9,351 nt of DNA from Lysobacteraceae bacterium (lineage in GTDB: Bacteria > Pseudomonadota > Gammaproteobacteria > Xanthomonadales > Xanthomonadaceae): NCBI GenBank assembly GCA_004173415.1, contig SEHC01000048.1, positions 1 to 9,351 on the forward strand. Reading direction: 5' to 3'. The position numbers were made by a program, and so were the translations under genes. The notes below the pieces were generated by a model. The model made no database searches and was not told where the DNA came from. It saw only the letters and a list, made by a program, of their open reading frames with translations. This document shows positions 1 to 5,972 of this stretch, piece after piece; within the stretch, counting starts at the first letter, position 1; each line of letters opens with the position of its first letter.

Positions 1-770
1 AGGTCGTGCCAGGCGGTCTCTGGCATCTTCTCGACGAAGTTGATCGCTACGATCGACTTGATGCTCTTGAAGCCGTATTTCCACGGCACCACCAGGCGCA
101 GCGGCGCGCCGTTCTGCTGTGGCAGCGGCTTGCCGTACAGGCCGGTGGCGAGCAGGGTCAGCGGGTGCATGGCTTCGTCGATGCGCAGGCCTTCGCGGTA
201 AGGCCAGTTGATGGACCGGTAGCGGATGCCGGGCATCTGCGCCGGATCGGCCAGGGTGGTGAAAGCCACGTACCTGGCCTTGGAGGTGGGCTGGAATTTC
301 TTCAGTACCTCGGCCAGCGGCACGCCCAGCCATGGGATCACCATCGACCAGCCTTCCACGCAACGCAGCCGGTAGATGCGTTCCTCCGGGGTGAGCCCCT
401 TCAGCAGGTCGTCCAGCGCGATCCGTCCCGGCTTGGCGCACTCGCCCCCCACGCTGACCGACCAGGGCCGGGTCTTCAGGGTCTTGGCGGCATTGGAGGG
501 GTCGGCCTTGCCGGTGCCGAACTCATAGAAGTTGTTGTAGCTGGTGATGTCGGCCAGCTTGGTCAACTCCTCGCTGGTCCGGAATCCGGAGCGTGCCTGG
601 GCCGGGGTGACCACCGTCCTGGGTGGTGCGGGAGGTTCGGCTTCGGCGCAGCCCGATAGCGCCAGTGCCGGGGCCATGGCGAATCCTCGCAAGAACTCGC
701 GGCGTTGCCGGTACACCGCTTCATCGGTGACCTGGCGGGCAGGGATCTTGAGGACATCGCGTAGCGGCAT
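1..770 (-). CDS. msrP: MsrP, protein-methionine-sulfoxide reductase catalytic subunit (partial, 3' end outside window)
   Basis: Periplasmic molybdopterin enzyme (formerly YedY) that reduces methionine sulfoxide in oxidised envelope proteins, taking electrons from the haem membrane partner MsrQ. The 256 codons present, read on minus from ATG at 770, closely resemble the E. coli protein: SYNNFYEFG at 77-85, ERIYRLRCVEGWSMV at 130-144 with C137 as the molybdenum-ligand cysteine, DEAMHPLTLL at 198-207, QNGAPLRL at 219-226 and PWKYGFKSIKSI at 229-240. The N-terminus carries a twin-arginine signal (RREFLRGF, 23-30) and a short hydrophobic stretch ending in LSGC (38-41), which also fits a lipobox. 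An AAGGA ribosome site lies 9 bases before the start. The family is about 320-335 residues, so roughly 65-80 are missing beyond the left edge; msrQ would be expected there (inference). It is transcribed divergently from serC. Confidence 0.95.
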   Translation of the reverse strand, partial: MPLRDVLKIPARQVTDEAVYRQRREFLRGFAMAPALALSGCAEAEPPAPPRTVVTPAQARSGFRTSEELTKLADITSYNNFYEFGTGKADPSNAAKTLKTRPWSVSVGGECAKPGRIALDDLLKGLTPEERIYRLRCVEGWSMVIPWLGVPLAEVLKKFQPTSKARYVAFTTLADPAQMPGIRYRSINWPYREGLRIDEAMHPLTLLATGLYGKPLPQQNGAPLRLVVPWKYGFKSIKSIVAINFVEKMPETAWHD

Positions 771-813
771 GACGGGGGTTCCTTCTGCAAGCCCGGTGGA
801 TGCGTGCATGGCG

Positions 814-819
814 ACTATA
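814..819 (-). promoter_or_regulatory. Candidate -10 element for msrP
   Basis: Read on minus, these bases are TATAGT, a five-of-six match to the sigma-70 -10 consensus. Initiation here would give an untranslated leader of roughly 37 bases before the msrP ATG. No good -35 hexamer sits 16-18 bases upstream; a TTGATC (853-858) is too far away. This is a motif match only. Confidence 0.35.
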
Positions 820-842
820 GGCCGGGGCGCGCGACCGGGCGA

Positions 843-856
843 GATCGGCGCCGATC
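843..856. promoter_or_regulatory. 14-bp perfect palindrome between divergent msrP and serC
   Basis: The sequence GATCGGCGCCGATC equals its own reverse complement. It lies between the divergent msrP and serC starts, upstream of the candidate -10 elements for both. A palindrome of this length is expected by chance about once in a window this size, so only its location suggests an operator. I recognise no regulator for it. Confidence 0.25.
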
Positions 857-930
857 AAAGCTCAGCACAAGTTGCGTTTGAAACCAGTGTAGGCGGGGCC
901 ATCGGCCCCACATCGCCTGCTGCGCTGCGG

Positions 931-936
931 CATACT
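931..936 (+). promoter_or_regulatory. Candidate -10 element for serC
   Basis: CATACT matches the sigma-70 -10 consensus at four of six positions and lies 24 bases before the serC ATG, implying a short leader. Just upstream is a GGGGCC-ATC-GGCCCC dyad (895-909). No convincing -35 hexamer is visible at the correct spacing. The assignment is weak. Confidence 0.3.
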
Positions 937-960
937 AAAGGCCCATCTTGCAGGCCCACC

Positions 961-2049
961 ATGACCCGCGTCTTCAACTTCAGCGCCGGCCCCGCCACCC
1001 TGCCCGAAGCAGTGCTGCTCCAGGCCCAGGCTGAAATGCTCGACTGGAACGGCATGGGCGCTTCGATCGTCGAGATCAGCCACCGCAGCGCCGAGTTCAT
1101 CGCGGTGGCGGCCGCGGCCGAGGCCGACCTGCGCAGCCTGATCGGAATCCCGGACGACTATGCGGTGCTGTTCCTTTCCGGCGGCGCCACCACCCAGCAG
1201 GCCCTGCTTGCGCTGAATTTCGCCGCCCCCGGCCAGGTGGTGGACTATGTCGTCACCGGCCATTGGGGCAAGACCGCGATCCGCCAGGTAGCGCCGTACA
1301 CCACGGTCAACATCGCCGCCGATGGCGAACCCGGCGGCTTCCGCGACATCCCCGCGCGCGACAGCTGGCGGCTCAGTCCCGATGCGGCCTACGTGCACAT
1401 CACCGCCAACGAGACCATCCATGGCGTCGAATTCCGCGGTGATCCGCCGGACTTCGGCCAGGTGCCGCTATTCGCCGATTTCAGCTCCAGCATCGCCTCC
1501 GAGCCCATCGACGTTTCCCGGTATGGCGTGATCTACGCCGGCGCGCAGAAGAACCTGGGTCCGGTGGGCGTGGCGGTGGTGATCATCCGTCGCGACCTGC
1601 TCGAGCGCAGTGGCCAGCCGCGCGCCGAGATCTTCGACTTCCGTTCGCACGCGGCCCGGGATTCCATGCTCAACACCCCGCCGACCTGGAACTGGTACCT
1701 GGCCGGGCTGGTGTTCAAGTGGATGCTGGCGCAGGGCGGGGTGGCGGAGTTCGCGCGCCGCAACGCAGCCAAGTCGGAGCTGGTGTACGCGGCCATCGAC
1801 GCATCGGGCGGCTTCTATCGCAACGAAGTGAAGCCCGCGGTGCGTTCGCGGATGAACATCCCCTGGTTCCTGCCCGATGAAAGCCTGACCGCGCGCTTCG
1901 TGGCCGAGTCCAGGGCCGCCGGCCTGCTGGCACTGAAGGGCCACAAGGCGGTCGGCGGCATCCGTGCTTCCCTGTACAACGCGTTGCCGGTGCAGGGCGC
2001 GCAGGCGCTGGTCGATTTCATGCGCGACTTCCAGCAACGCCATGGGTAG
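961..2049 (+). CDS. serC: Phosphoserine aminotransferase
   Basis: PLP enzyme of the cytoplasm that transaminates 3-phosphohydroxypyruvate with glutamate in serine synthesis, and the analogous 4-phosphohydroxythreonine step in pyridoxal phosphate synthesis. The 362 residues match the usual length of about 360. Visible hallmarks are FNFSAGPATLP (5-15), EISHRS (38-43) with the substrate-binding HR pair, FLSGGAT (71-77), GHWGKTA (100-106), NETIHGVEF (150-158), ADFSSS (172-177), the Schiff-base lysine K197 in YAGAQKNLGPVG, and GGIRASLYNA near the C-terminus. The ATG at 961 is chosen because it places the family N-terminus correctly; the frame is open further upstream but that sequence is non-homologous and lies over msrP. 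An AGG six bases before the ATG is a modest ribosome site. It is followed after 93 bases by pheA and appears to be the first gene of a serC-pheA-aroA unit. Confidence 0.97.
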   Translation: MTRVFNFSAGPATLPEAVLLQAQAEMLDWNGMGASIVEISHRSAEFIAVAAAAEADLRSLIGIPDDYAVLFLSGGATTQQALLALNFAAPGQVVDYVVTGHWGKTAIRQVAPYTTVNIAADGEPGGFRDIPARDSWRLSPDAAYVHITANETIHGVEFRGDPPDFGQVPLFADFSSSIASEPIDVSRYGVIYAGAQKNLGPVGVAVVIIRRDLLERSGQPRAEIFDFRSHAARDSMLNTPPTWNWYLAGLVFKWMLAQGGVAEFARRNAAKSELVYAAIDASGGFYRNEVKPAVRSRMNIPWFLPDESLTARFVAESRAAGLLALKGHKAVGGIRASLYNALPVQGAQALVDFMRDFQQRHG

Positions 2050-2079
2050 CCCGGCAATGCGGCGGCAGCGGAACGTGCG

Positions 2080-2113
2080 CGCGGCCGGCGACGCCCCCGG
2101 GCAGCCGGCCGCG
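2080..2113 (+). repeat. Strong GC hairpin in the serC-pheA gap
   Basis: CGCGGCCGGC (2080-2089) and GCCGGCCGCG (2104-2113) are perfect 10-base inverted arms around a 14-base loop. The structure begins about 30 bases after the serC stop and ends about 18 bases before the pheA ribosome site. No T-run follows, so a standard intrinsic terminator is not supported. It could be an mRNA-stabilising or processing structure that lets serC and pheA be expressed at different levels (inference). Confidence 0.5.
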
Positions 2114-2130
2114 GGCCAAGACATGATCGA

Positions 2131-2137
2131 GAGGAAG
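2131..2137 (+). promoter_or_regulatory. Ribosome binding site deciding the pheA start
   Basis: GAGGAAG is a good Shine-Dalgarno sequence with about 7 bases from its AGGA core to the ATG at 2143. A GTG at 2137 in the same frame overlaps this site and so is an unlikely start. Confidence 0.6.
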
Positions 2138-2142
2138 TGACG

Positions 2143-3297
2143 ATGGCTGCAACTCCCAGGAAACCCGCCGGCAAGACCACGGCAAAGTCCGCCCGCAAGG
2201 CGGCCGCCGTTGCCAAGCCTCCCGTGCTGTCCGACGTCCGCGCCCACATCGACGGCATCGACCGCCAGATCCAGGGCCTGATCGCCGACCGCGCCGCCTA
2301 TGCGCTGCAGGTCGGCAAGGCCAAGGGCAAGCTCGCCGCCGCGGTGGACTATTACCGGCCGGAGCGCGAGGCACAGGTGCTGCGCATGGTCGTGGACCGC
2401 AACGAGGGACCGCTCAGCGACGAAGTGCTGGTGCACGTGTTCCGCGAGATCATGTCCGCTTGCCTGGCCCAGCAGGAGCCGCTGAAGATCGGCTTCCTGG
2501 GTCCGGAAGGCACCTTCAGCCAGCAGGCGGTGATGAAGCATTTCGGCCGCTCCGCGCACGGGCTGCCGCTGGCCAGCATCGAGGAAGTGTTCCAGGAAGT
2601 GGAGAACGGCAACGCCGACTTCGGCGTGGTGCCGGTGGAAAACTCCGGCCAGGGCACCATCCAGGTGACCCTGGACATGTTCCTGACCTCGAACCTGAAG
2701 ATCTGCGGCGAAGTCGAGCTGCGCGTGCACCAGTACCTGCTCTCCAGGACCGGCCGGATCGAGGACATCGAACGCATCTACTCCCATCCGCAGTCGTTCG
2801 CGCAGACCTCCTCGTGGCTGCGCTCGAACCTGCCCAAGGTCGAGAAGATCCCGGTATCGAGCAACGCCGAAGGCGCGCGCCGCGCGCGCAATTCGGACGA
2901 CGCGGCGGCCATCGCCGGCGAAAGCGCCGGGCACGTGTACGGCCTGAAGAAGGTGATCATGGCCTCGATCGAGGACGACGCGGACAACACCACGCGCTTC
3001 CTGGTGATCGGCCGGCAGATCTTCCCGTCCTCCGGTCACGACCGCACGTCGGTACTGGTGTTCATCCGCGACCAGCCAGGCGCGCTGTTCAACGTGCTCA
3101 GCCCGTTCGCGCGCCATGGCATCAGCATGAACCGGATCGAATCGCGGCCTTCGCACCATGCCAAGTGGGAATACGGGTTCTTCATCGACCTGGCCGGGCA
3201 TGTCGAGGACGAGGCGATGAAGAAGGCGCTGGCCGAATTGAAAGCCCATTCGGCGCAGATCAAGGTGCTGGGTTCCTACCCGGTGGCGGTGCCGTAA
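2143..3297 (+). CDS. pheA: Bifunctional chorismate mutase / prephenate dehydratase (P-protein)
   Basis: Converts chorismate to prephenate and then to phenylpyruvate, the committed steps to phenylalanine, in the cytoplasm. The 384 residues show three domains. The AroQ chorismate mutase spans about 30-110, with R33, R50, K61 and the R75-E76 pair of YYRPEREAQVL aligning to the E. coli active-site residues. The prephenate dehydratase spans about 114-292, with GFLGPEGTFS (117-126), PVENS (164-168), YSHPQ (213-217) and the catalytic TRF (284-286). An ACT regulatory domain at about 302-380 carries GALF (313-316) and ESRP (333-336), the usual signature of phenylalanine feedback binding. Residues 1-27 are a lysine/alanine-rich tail not needed by the family. 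The dehydratase loop reads ENSGQG where Pseudomonas has ENSTEG. Preceded by serC and followed after 51 bases by aroA. Confidence 0.97.
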   Translation: MAATPRKPAGKTTAKSARKAAAVAKPPVLSDVRAHIDGIDRQIQGLIADRAAYALQVGKAKGKLAAAVDYYRPEREAQVLRMVVDRNEGPLSDEVLVHVFREIMSACLAQQEPLKIGFLGPEGTFSQQAVMKHFGRSAHGLPLASIEEVFQEVENGNADFGVVPVENSGQGTIQVTLDMFLTSNLKICGEVELRVHQYLLSRTGRIEDIERIYSHPQSFAQTSSWLRSNLPKVEKIPVSSNAEGARRARNSDDAAAIAGESAGHVYGLKKVIMASIEDDADNTTRFLVIGRQIFPSSGHDRTSVLVFIRDQPGALFNVLSPFARHGISMNRIESRPSHHAKWEYGFFIDLAGHVEDEAMKKALAELKAHSAQIKVLGSYPVAVP

Positions 3298-3336
3298 CCC
3301 AAGACCCCTGCTTCGCATGCGGGAAACGAAACAGGC

Positions 3337-3344
3337 GAGAGGAA
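3337..3344 (+). promoter_or_regulatory. Ribosome binding site of aroA
   Basis: GAGAGGAA, with five bases between its AGGA core and the ATG at 3349, supports that start and translation from the shared serC-pheA-aroA transcript. Confidence 0.55.
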
Positions 3345-3348
3345 TCGA

Positions 3349-4665
3349 ATGACGGGCACGCAAGACTGGGTCGTATCCTCCGCGCGGCAACCGCTGCGTG
3401 GCGAGCTGGACATTCCCGGCGACAAATCGGTGTCGCACCGTGCGGTGATGCTGGCGGCGCTGGCTGATGGAGTGTCCCGCATCGACGGCTTCCTGGAAGG
3501 CGAGGACACCCGCGCCACCGCCGCGATCTTCTCCAGGCTGGGGGTGCGGATCGAAACGCCCTCGGCGTCCCGGCGCATCGTGCACGGGGTTGGCGTGGAT
3601 GGACTGCAGGCGCCGGACGGGGTCCTGGATTGCGGCAATGCCGGTACCGGCATGCGCCTGCTGGCGGGCTTGCTGGCGGCGCAGACGTTCGACAGCGTGC
3701 TGGTGGGGGATGAGTCGCTATCGCGCCGGCCGATGCGCCGCGTCACCGGCCCGCTGGCCCGGATGGGGGCGCGGATCGACACCGCGGAAGGTGGCTTGCC
3801 GCCGCTGCGCATCCACGGCAACCCTGGCCTGCGAGGCATCGACTTCGCTGCCGAGGTCGCCAGTGCCCAGGTCAAGTCGGCGGTGCTGCTGGCAGGCCTC
3901 TACGCACAGGGCGAGACCATCGTCCGCGAGCCGCATCCGACCCGCGATTACACCGAGCGCATGCTGCGCGCGTTCGGCGTGGACATCGCGTTTTCGCCGG
4001 GACTGGCGCGCCTGCGTGGTGGCCAGCGCCTGCGCGCGACCGACATCAGGGTGCCGGCCGATTTCTCCTCCGCGGCCTTCTTCCTGGTCGCGGCCAGCAT
4101 CGTCCCGGGTTCGAGGCTGCGGCTGCGCGCCGTCGGCCTGAATCCCCGGCGCACCGGCCTGCTGCTGGCCCTGCGCGCGATGGGCGCGGATATCGTCGAG
4201 GAGAATCGCAGCGAACACGGTGGCGAACCGGTCGCCGACCTGGTAGTGCGGCATGCCCCGCTGCATGGCATCCAGGTGCCCGAGCAGATCGTGCCGGACA
4301 TGATCGACGAATTCCCGGCACTGTTCGTCGCCGCGGCCTGCGCCGAAGGCACTACGGTGGTCAGCGGAGCGGCGGAATTGCGGGTCAAGGAATCGGACCG
4401 CCTGGCCTCGATGTCCGCCGGGCTGCGCACTCTTGGCATCCCGGTCGATGAAACCGCCGATGGTGCCACCTTGCAGGGTGGCCGCCTGGGCGGCGGCTTC
4501 GTGCAAAGCCATGGCGACCATCGCATCGCCATGGCTTTCAGCGTCGCGGCGCAGGTCGCGACCGGGGAGGTCGGGATTGCCGATGTCGCCAACGTGGCGA
4601 CGTCCTTCCCCGGTTACGACCGCTTGGCCGGCGGCGCCGGTTTCGGAACCTTCAGTCGGTCTTGA
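3349..4665 (+). CDS. aroA: 3-phosphoshikimate 1-carboxyvinyltransferase (EPSP synthase)
   Basis: Joins shikimate-3-phosphate and phosphoenolpyruvate to give EPSP, the sixth step of the shikimate pathway, in the cytoplasm. The 438 residues show GDKSVSHR (24-31), LEGEDTRAT (49-57), CGNAGTGMRLL (95-105), SRRPMRRVTGPL (125-136), SAQVKSAVLLAGL (172-184), SSAAFFLVAASIVPGS (240-255), PDMIDEFP (316-323), ELRVKESDR (343-351) and SHGDHRIAM (387-395). The overall pattern is closer to the Bacillus/CP4-like branch than to E. coli AroA. At the glyphosate-contact loop it keeps Gly99 (E. coli G96) but has Leu104 where E. coli has P101. Third gene of the serC-pheA-aroA run. Its last 14 bases overlap the end of the convergent TonB-type gene, and no terminator is seen there. 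Confidence 0.97.
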   Translation: MTGTQDWVVSSARQPLRGELDIPGDKSVSHRAVMLAALADGVSRIDGFLEGEDTRATAAIFSRLGVRIETPSASRRIVHGVGVDGLQAPDGVLDCGNAGTGMRLLAGLLAAQTFDSVLVGDESLSRRPMRRVTGPLARMGARIDTAEGGLPPLRIHGNPGLRGIDFAAEVASAQVKSAVLLAGLYAQGETIVREPHPTRDYTERMLRAFGVDIAFSPGLARLRGGQRLRATDIRVPADFSSAAFFLVAASIVPGSRLRLRAVGLNPRRTGLLLALRAMGADIVEENRSEHGGEPVADLVVRHAPLHGIQVPEQIVPDMIDEFPALFVAAACAEGTTVVSGAAELRVKESDRLASMSAGLRTLGIPVDETADGATLQGGRLGGGFVQSHGDHRIAMAFSVAAQVATGEVGIADVANVATSFPGYDRLAGGAGFGTFSRS

Positions 4666-5239
4666 ACTCGACCGGCAGGACCACCGCGCCGGCGACCGCC
4701 TTGCCGTCCTGCATCGCCGGCTGGAAACGCCATTTGCGCGCGGCGTCGATGACCGCGCGGTCCAGGTCGCGGCTGCGTTCGCCACTGCGCTGGACGACCC
4801 TCACATCGGTCGGATTGCCATTGGCGTCCACCTCGATTCGCACGTTGACACTGCCTTCCACACCAGAACGCAAGGCCTGCGGCGGGTACTTGGGCGACTG
4901 GTTGCCGGGAAGCGGTTCCGGATCGCGGTTGGCAACCGCAGCCACCGGCCTGGGCTTCGGCTTGGCGACCGGTTTGGCCGCGTCGGGCGTGCGGGTGGCG
5001 GCCGGCGTCGCGGCGTCGCCTTCGGCGACAGGCTGCTCGACGGGCGTGGCCGGGGGCAGGGGCTCGGCCGCGGGGCGCTTGCCGTACCACCACAGCGCCA
5101 GCGCCACCAGCGCCACCAGCAGCAGTGCCCACAGCATCGCGCTGGAACGGCGCGGCGGTGCCACCACCGGCGCGTCCGGGTCTACCTGGTTGTATCCCGG
5201 CTGGTTCTGGTTCGGCGTGTTCTGATTGGGCGTGGACAT
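4652..5239 (-). CDS. TonB-family energy transducer-like protein (cluster copy 1)
   Basis: Single-pass inner-membrane protein with a periplasmic TonB C-terminal domain; classic members pass proton-motive force from ExbB/ExbD to outer-membrane receptors. Of 195 residues, 1-20 are Asn/Gln/Pro-rich, RR (30-31) precedes a helix at 35-52 (N-in topology), 53-111 is a Pro/Ala linker with a basic patch KPVAKPKPRP (89-98), and 112-195 is the TonB domain: KYPPQALRSGVEGSVNVRIE (117-136), the repeat-like VDANGNP (137-143), LDRAVIDAARKWRFQPA (159-175) and a terminal PVEFKTD. It is about 58% identical in this domain to the protein at 5973-6629 by my hand count (46 of 79). A strong AGGGAGGT site (5245-5252) supports the ATG at 5239. 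No exbB or exbD is adjacent, so a role in classical iron uptake is unproven; such small copies may have specialised partners. Confidence 0.88.
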   Translation of the reverse strand: MSTPNQNTPNQNQPGYNQVDPDAPVVAPPRRSSAMLWALLLVALVALALWWYGKRPAAEPLPPATPVEQPVAEGDAATPAATRTPDAAKPVAKPKPRPVAAVANRDPEPLPGNQSPKYPPQALRSGVEGSVNVRIEVDANGNPTDVRVVQRSGERSRDLDRAVIDAARKWRFQPAMQDGKAVAGAVVLPVEFKTD

Positions 5240-5244
5240 GATCG

Positions 5245-5252
5245 ACCTCCCT
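5245..5252 (-). promoter_or_regulatory. Strong ribosome binding site of the TonB-type gene at 4652-5239
   Basis: Read on minus the site is AGGGAGGT, five bases before the ATG. It is the best Shine-Dalgarno match in the window and suggests efficient translation of this copy, independent of the gene upstream. Confidence 0.6.
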
Positions 5253-5355
5253 GAACGTGTGGATGAACAGGTGCGAGTCTTGCACGCGGGTTTGTTGCGA
5301 CAGCGTCATGAGGCCGTGAAAGCAGGCGGTGTACATGAACCGGTCAACGCTGCGT

Positions 5356-5376
5356 CCTCCGCCTTCGAAGCGGAGG
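5356..5376 (-). terminator. Hairpin downstream of the cold-shock/Excalibur gene, possible terminator
   Basis: CCTCCGC (5356-5362) and GCGGAGG (5370-5376) form a perfect 7-bp stem with a 7-base loop, about 20 bases past the stop of the upstream minus-strand gene. No T-run follows on minus, so it may be only a weak terminator or an RNA-processing structure. It lies in the 156-base gap before the next TonB-type gene; nothing else clear is seen in that gap. Confidence 0.35.
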
Positions 5377-5395
5377 GATCCCCAGTGTGCGGGCC

Positions 5396-5941
5396 TCAAT
5401 TGCACCACTGCCGTTCGCAGGGCTCGCCGTCGTTGTTGCCGTCCATCGAAGTGTCCGGGCAATGCTGGTGGAAATAGCGCGCCTCTTCGCAGGAGCGCAT
5501 CTGCGAACACATCCGGCGCCCGTCGCATTTGAACGTCATCGACGGCGTCGGAGCCGCCATGCGCGGGTCCGGCGTGGCTTGCACGGACCGGGCAACCATG
5601 GCCGGGCTGATGAAACTGGAGTAGCCGTAGGCAGCGATGGCGACCAGCGCCAGGACCGCCAGTACTGCCCCGGCTGGCCGCGTGGACCTTGCGTCGCTTC
5701 CGCTGCGTCGGCTGCCCTGCGGCAGCCGTTGCCGTCCCGGACGCATGACCCGGATCGCGCGCAACTTGCCATTGGGCGCCGCCTCGGTCTCGAACGAAAT
5801 CAGTTCACCGACCCGGGGCCGCTCTCCATCCCGCGGGAATGCGGAGACGTGCACGAACAGCTCTTCACCGGCCCGGGCGGGCGAGATGAAGCCGAACCCG
5901 CGCTCCTCGTTCCATTTCACCAAGGTGCCGTGGGTGCGCAT
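5396..5941 (-). CDS. Membrane-anchored cold-shock-domain / Excalibur calcium-binding protein
   Basis: No gene name is recognised, but the domains are clear in 181 residues. Residues 1-67 form a cold-shock (OB-fold) domain with W10, RNP1-like RGFGFI (14-19) and RNP2-like LFVHVSAF (28-35); V32 replaces the Phe of CspA. Residues 68-90 are Arg/Ser-rich. A membrane helix follows at about 91-112; the basic residues before it favour the cold-shock domain being cytoplasmic. Residues 136-181 are an Excalibur domain with six cysteines (139, 145, 151, 161, 175, 180), SCEEARYFHQHC (150-161) and the calcium-loop signature MDGNNDGEPCE (166-176), probably periplasmic and disulfide-bonded. Established: cold-shock domains bind single-stranded nucleic acids and Excalibur motifs are predicted calcium binders. 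Inferred: a link between envelope and cytoplasmic RNA. AGGAG lies 10 bases before the ATG. The TonB-type gene upstream ends only 31 bases away, so co-transcription is likely. Confidence 0.88.
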   Translation of the reverse strand: MRTHGTLVKWNEERGFGFISPARAGEELFVHVSAFPRDGERPRVGELISFETEAAPNGKLRAIRVMRPGRQRLPQGSRRSGSDARSTRPAGAVLAVLALVAIAAYGYSSFISPAMVARSVQATPDPRMAAPTPSMTFKCDGRRMCSQMRSCEEARYFHQHCPDTSMDGNNDGEPCERQWCN

Positions 5942-5972
5942 GCGGGATCGACTCCTGGTCCGGGTCCGGCGC

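Noticed and set aside
6..659. 217-codon plus-strand frame at the left end
   Set aside because: It is antisense to msrP, whose minus-strand translation matches the family along its whole length.
544..960. In-frame upstream extension of serC by 139 codons
   Set aside because: The added sequence is non-homologous, overlaps msrP on the other strand and shifts SerC far above family length.
1468..3585. A 705-codon open frame on minus opposite serC and pheA
   Set aside because: Its translation is low-complexity (His, Arg, Gly-rich) with no recognisable domain and lies entirely antisense to three well-supported genes. It is a typical high-GC shadow frame.
4628..4640. CCGGCG-G-CGCCGG dyad near the aroA end as a terminator
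   Set aside because: The loop is too small and only TTT follows. It codes for a Gly/Ala-rich stretch and is expected in GC-rich coding DNA.
5318..5347. TTGACC (minus, 5342-5347) as a -35 element for the TonB-type gene at 4652-5239
   Set aside because: The hexamer 17 bases downstream, TGCTTT, is a poor -10, so the pair is not convincing.
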